Shown here: positions 61,550 through 64,000 of the stretch, piece after piece
How positions within the stretch are numbered: the first letter of the stretch is position 1
Layout: every line of letters starts with the position of its first letter
Origin: Caldilineales bacterium
GTDB lineage: Bacteria > Chloroflexota > Anaerolineae > Caldilineales > Caldilineaceae
NCBI GenBank assembly: GCA_012271135.1
Contig: JAAXGZ010000096.1
Coordinates: 1 to 64,000 of the forward strand
Length of the DNA: 64,000 bases
Direction: 5' to 3'
Program-made: the position numbers and the translations under genes
Notes under the pieces: model-generated
The model's database searches: none
Seen by the model: the letters and a program-made list of their open reading frames with translations, nothing else
What the model was told of the DNA's origin: nothing

Positions 61550-62155
61550 ATGGACAGGATCTACCGCATCCCGCAGTTTGGCGCCCGCGTGGGGCGTTCG
61601 GCGCACCCGTTGCGCGTCATGGACCGCAACGGTACGTTCCCGGCCCGCGGGAACGCGACCGGGAGGCGGTACCACACCGAGGCCGACGCACTGCGGTGCC
61701 TGGGCGGGGGCGACGTTGCCCCGCAGGGCTTGACCGTGGTCTGCTGCCGGGTGTCCCGCCGCGGGCAACAGGATGATCGGAAACGTCCGGTTTCCGCGAT
61801 GGAGGCGTATGGTCCGGGTGCAGGCGTGGCCGTGGACGAGTGGCGGTCGGAAGTCGGGGGCGGCTTGGATTTCAAGCGCAAGGCATTCCTGTCGCTGAGG
61901 GAACGCATCGAGAAGCGGGAGCTCGCCCACCTGCCGGTGGCCCACAGGGACCGTCCGACCTGTTTCGGATTCGACTGGTTCAAGCATTTCGCCCAGCAGC
62001 ACGGCTGCACCATCACGGTCGTCAACCAGGAGAGCCTGTCGCCACAGGAGGTGATGGTCGAGGATTGGATGGCCGTCGTGCCTGCCTTCTCCTGTCGGTT
62101 GTACGGGTTGCGCGCCTACCGCAAGCGGATCCGGGATGCCGTCAACCATGGCTAG
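61550..62155 (+). CDS. tnpA: IS607-type serine recombinase TnpA
   Basis: About 201 residues. The N-terminal MerR-like helix-turn-helix reads YRIPQFGARVGRSAHPLRVM. The catalytic Ser69 lies in VVCCRVSRRGQQDD, and further family segments are LAHLPVAHRDRPTCFGFDW and FSCRLYGLRAYRKRI. TnpA excises and inserts the element through a serine-linked intermediate. ATG 61550 is used; ATG 61541 or a TTG at 61526 in the same frame are alternatives. Its 3-prime end overlaps tnpB by 20 bases. Confidence 0.9.
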   Translation: MDRIYRIPQFGARVGRSAHPLRVMDRNGTFPARGNATGRRYHTEADALRCLGGGDVAPQGLTVVCCRVSRRGQQDDRKRPVSAMEAYGPGAGVAVDEWRSEVGGGLDFKRKAFLSLRERIEKRELAHLPVAHRDRPTCFGFDWFKHFAQQHGCTITVVNQESLSPQEVMVEDWMAVVPAFSCRLYGLRAYRKRIRDAVNHG

Positions 62156-63533
62156 GTCGGCCAAGGTCACGCGCATCCTGCACAGCCGGGATCTGAACCG
62201 GGCCAAGTACGACCGCCTGGTTGAAATCGCCACCCTGTACGGACGCGTGCGGGGTGATGCCTGGCAGCGTTGTAGCGGGTGGTCCACGGCACAGCAGTCG
62301 CCCCGCGAGATCCGCGACGACTGGATGGCCGGGGGCTACGACTGGCACGGATTGCCGGCCCGTCTGGGCCGCGCCACGTTGCTGGACGCACTGGGCGACA
62401 TCCATGCCAGCCGGGAAGCGGCCAAGGTGCCGGTCAGGAAGGCCGTTTGGCACCGCACGGAAAGCGACGAGGAGGAACGCCATCGCCTGTATTCGCTGCT
62501 GAAGCAGAACCGCTGGACCGAGGATTCATTTCTGCACCGTCACATGCGGAAGCGGTGGAAGGGCGGCACCTCGCGCGTGACGAACCAGATCGTGCTGGAA
62601 CCGGGGGCCTACACCGCGAAGGTCCGGCACGGGCGCGCATGGGTCCACATGCAGGGCATGGAGCGCGGCCAGCGCATCGCCATTCCGCTCAAGGAAAAGC
62701 ACACGCCATCCGGCCAGCTCCGCATCCTCCTGCGGGACAACGGTCAGGTGGAAGTCCACTACGCGGTGGACGAGACTCAGGTGTGCAGCACGCGTCCTTG
62801 CGGGGCTGCCACGGTCGGGGTGGACAAGGGCTACACCGAGGCCTACACCGACAGCGACGGGGAACGCCACGGCAAGGGGTTGGGCGACCTGCTGGCCGCG
62901 GAGAGCGATGCCCGCAAGGTGAAGGGCCAACGGCGCAACCGGATGCGGGACCTGGAGCAGAAACACCGGGATGCCGGCAACGTGCAGAAGGCGGACCGCA
63001 TCCGCCACCACAACCTCGGCAACCGGAAGTGGGACCGCCGCCCAAAGCGGCACCAAGCCCAGGTCAGGGACTTCCTGTGCCAGGCCGCCCACAGCGTCGT
63101 CGACCGCGCCGGCACCGTCGCCGGCGAGGATCTGACGGCATCCATGAAGTCGGCCAAGGTCATGCACCGCGACACCCAACGCCGCCTGAGCGGCTGGGTC
63201 AAGGGCGTGATGGCCGACACCCTAACCTCGATATCTCGACGCAGAGGCACTGCGTTGGTGTTGGTGAACCCCGCCTACACGTCGCAAATCGATTCCCGCA
63301 CCGGCCTCCTGCAAGGAAAACGGAGCTGGGACCGGTTTTACGGCCTGGACGGAGTCGTGTTGGACGCGGACACCAACGCCGCCCGCAACATCCTGGCGCG
63401 CATGTACGACGACGAGATCACGCTGTACACGCCCTTCCGAGAGGTCAAGCGACTGCTCCGGGATCGAAGCGGGACAACGGTGGGGACGGCTCCACCCGGA
63501 CTCGAGTCCGCACAGGTGGCCAACGCCGCCTGA
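62136..63533 (+). CDS. tnpB: TnpB RNA-guided nuclease of the IS607 element, without a Cys4 zinc ribbon
   Basis: A 465-residue TnpB (OrfB). The split RuvC site is Asp230 (TVGVDKGYTEAY), Glu331 (VAGEDL) and Asp412 (LDADTNAARNIL). The segment that normally holds the CxxC...CxxC zinc ribbon reads PAYTSQIDSRTGLLQGKRS and lacks cysteines, as in one known TnpB subgroup. Related proteins are guided by an RNA transcribed from the element end to cut the empty donor site. The start overlaps tnpA; ATG 62148 is an alternative. Catalytic residues are intact. Confidence 0.92.
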   Translation: MPSTMARSAKVTRILHSRDLNRAKYDRLVEIATLYGRVRGDAWQRCSGWSTAQQSPREIRDDWMAGGYDWHGLPARLGRATLLDALGDIHASREAAKVPVRKAVWHRTESDEEERHRLYSLLKQNRWTEDSFLHRHMRKRWKGGTSRVTNQIVLEPGAYTAKVRHGRAWVHMQGMERGQRIAIPLKEKHTPSGQLRILLRDNGQVEVHYAVDETQVCSTRPCGAATVGVDKGYTEAYTDSDGERHGKGLGDLLAAESDARKVKGQRRNRMRDLEQKHRDAGNVQKADRIRHHNLGNRKWDRRPKRHQAQVRDFLCQAAHSVVDRAGTVAGEDLTASMKSAKVMHRDTQRRLSGWVKGVMADTLTSISRRRGTALVLVNPAYTSQIDSRTGLLQGKRSWDRFYGLDGVVLDADTNAARNILARMYDDEITLYTPFREVKRLLRDRSGTTVGTAPPGLESAQVANAA

Positions 63534-63550
63534 CGGCCGAGAGCGAATGA

Positions 63551-63573
63551 CCCCAAACCCATAAGGTTTGGGG
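63551..63573 (+). ncRNA. Right-end hairpin, candidate 3-prime scaffold of the TnpB guide RNA
   Basis: CCCCAAACC and GGTTTGGGG form a perfect 9-bp stem with a 5-nt loop, 18 bases after the tnpB stop. There is no T-run, so it is not a classic terminator. In TnpB elements the guide RNA scaffold ends at the element boundary and the guide is the flanking DNA. Here the flank would be AACTGTCCTGAATGTCCCTC, which includes the scpA start. This placement is inferred. Confidence 0.45.
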
Positions 63574-63584
63574 AACTGTCCTGA

Positions 63585-64000
63585 ATGTCCCTCGCAGACC
63601 TGATTGGAAACAGCCCGGGGGACGAGCTGGGGGCCGGGTTCAGGGTAAAGTTGCCGGCCTTCACGGGGCCGCTGCACCTGCTGCTGGCACTACTGGAACA
63701 GAACGATTTGGACATCGCCGAGGTCAGCTTGGTGGCGGTCACTTCGGCCTACCTGGAGGCGATCGAGAACCTGGACGCCCTGCCTGCGGCATCCGTGTGC
63801 GCCTTCCTTGATGTCGCCTCCAGGCTCATGGTGCTCAAGGCCAAGTCCCTGGTCCCCGACCTTGCGCCGGACGAGGATGCCGAGGACGATGCCGACATCT
63901 CGGACCTCTTGGACCAGCTGACCGAACTGAGCAGGTTCGCGAGTCCGGTGAACGCACTGAAACAGCGCCGGGACGCAGGCTTGCACTCTTTCCAACGCCA
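63585..64000 (+). CDS. scpA: Segregation and condensation protein A (N-terminal part)
   Basis: About 138 codons are visible before the window ends. The start MSLADLIGNSP leads into FRVKLPAFTGPLHLLLALLE, the ScpA hallmark FxGPLxLLLxLI. Then come DIAEVSLVAVTSAYLEAI and FLDVASRLMVLKAKSLVPD, also family-typical. ScpA is the kleisin subunit that links SMC heads and pairs with ScpB in chromosome condensation. ATG 63585 lies 12 bases after the IS607 right-end hairpin. The element therefore separates scpA from its original upstream promoter region. Confidence 0.93.
   Translation, partial: MSLADLIGNSPGDELGAGFRVKLPAFTGPLHLLLALLEQNDLDIAEVSLVAVTSAYLEAIENLDALPAASVCAFLDVASRLMVLKAKSLVPDLAPDEDAEDDADISDLLDQLTELSRFASPVNALKQRRDAGLHSFQR

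Larger units (their letters stand above)
61520..63573 (+). mobile_element. IS607-type insertion sequence with tnpA and tnpB
   Basis: The element holds a serine recombinase gene and an overlapping tnpB gene in the order typical of IS607. It inserted between the 1216-residue gene (stop 61503) and scpA (start 63585). Exact ends are uncertain because IS607 has no terminal inverted repeats. The right end is placed at the hairpin 63551-63573. Both genes are intact, so it may still be active. Confidence 0.75.

Noticed and set aside
62279-63550. A 423-codon frame within tnpB in another frame
   Set aside because: It is Arg/Pro/Gly-rich and lacks motifs; the RuvC residues are in the tnpB frame.
1-64000. 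CRISPR arrays, tRNA or rRNA genes
   Set aside because: No regularly spaced repeats and no tRNA or rRNA sequence patterns were seen by eye on either strand; a covariance-model scan could still find a diverged tRNA.

Overview
The window is GC-rich, densely coded bacterial DNA with many accessory genes. The taxonomic reading is inference only. The gene mix includes phytanoyl-CoA-dioxygenase-like enzymes, several enolase-superfamily enzymes, GH29 fucosidases, Tat-type lipoprotein solute-binding proteins, SelB, and many decayed insertion sequences. It fits a heterotrophic, probably host- or marine-associated Chloroflexota-like genome. No rRNA, tRNA or CRISPR array was seen.

Layout. 0-9 kb: edge of an MmeI-like methyltransferase, a two-gene uroD-like/molybdopterin-oxidase unit ending in a clear terminator, then a transposon graveyard (two copies of one degenerate DDE transposase, an IS630 tail, an IS4-like head) around an orphan sugar-binding lipoprotein and a frameshifted lipoprotein gene. 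9-15.6 kb: a minus-strand run of coiled-coil protein, selB, an enolase-superfamily enzyme, an aldo-keto reductase and an SDR. 15.8-18.1 kb: two glycosyltransferases on the plus strand. 18.1-22 kb: two decayed copies of one IS701-type element flanking lower-GC DNA with a broken secreted-protein gene and two tiny membrane proteins. 22-39 kb: a large divergent catabolic locus centred on a promoter region at 30.4-30.6 kb. On the minus strand it has a fucosidase, a HOT-like Fe-alcohol dehydrogenase, an MFS carrier, a glucarate-dehydratase-like enzyme, a class III aminotransferase and a ThDP enzyme. On the plus strand it has a PhyH-HEAT protein, a second fucosidase, a CoA-transferase, a fused GMC dehydrogenase, an enoyl-CoA hydratase and ogt. 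39-45 kb: a single-chain MNT-HEPN protein, dispersed repeats and a hyuB/hyuA pair. 45.3-50 kb: a NYN-domain pseudogene and the hisH-A-F-I-E operon led by an unknown gene with an in-frame TGA upstream. 50-57 kb: lspA, a RluD-type synthase, a membrane metallopeptidase, an S9 peptidase and a second orphan binding protein. 57-64 kb: a 1216-residue protein with three amidase/PGRP-like modules, a complete IS607-type tnpA/tnpB element, and the start of scpA.

How it fits together. The 22-39 kb divergon looks like a pathway that releases deoxy-sugars (two fucosidases), oxidises and dehydrates sugar acids, and feeds 2-oxo and CoA-linked intermediates to central metabolism. The substrate is not proven. 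Small accessory genes (lipoprotein, secreted protein, NYN) each carry two frameshifts while the core genes are intact, so the decay looks genuine.
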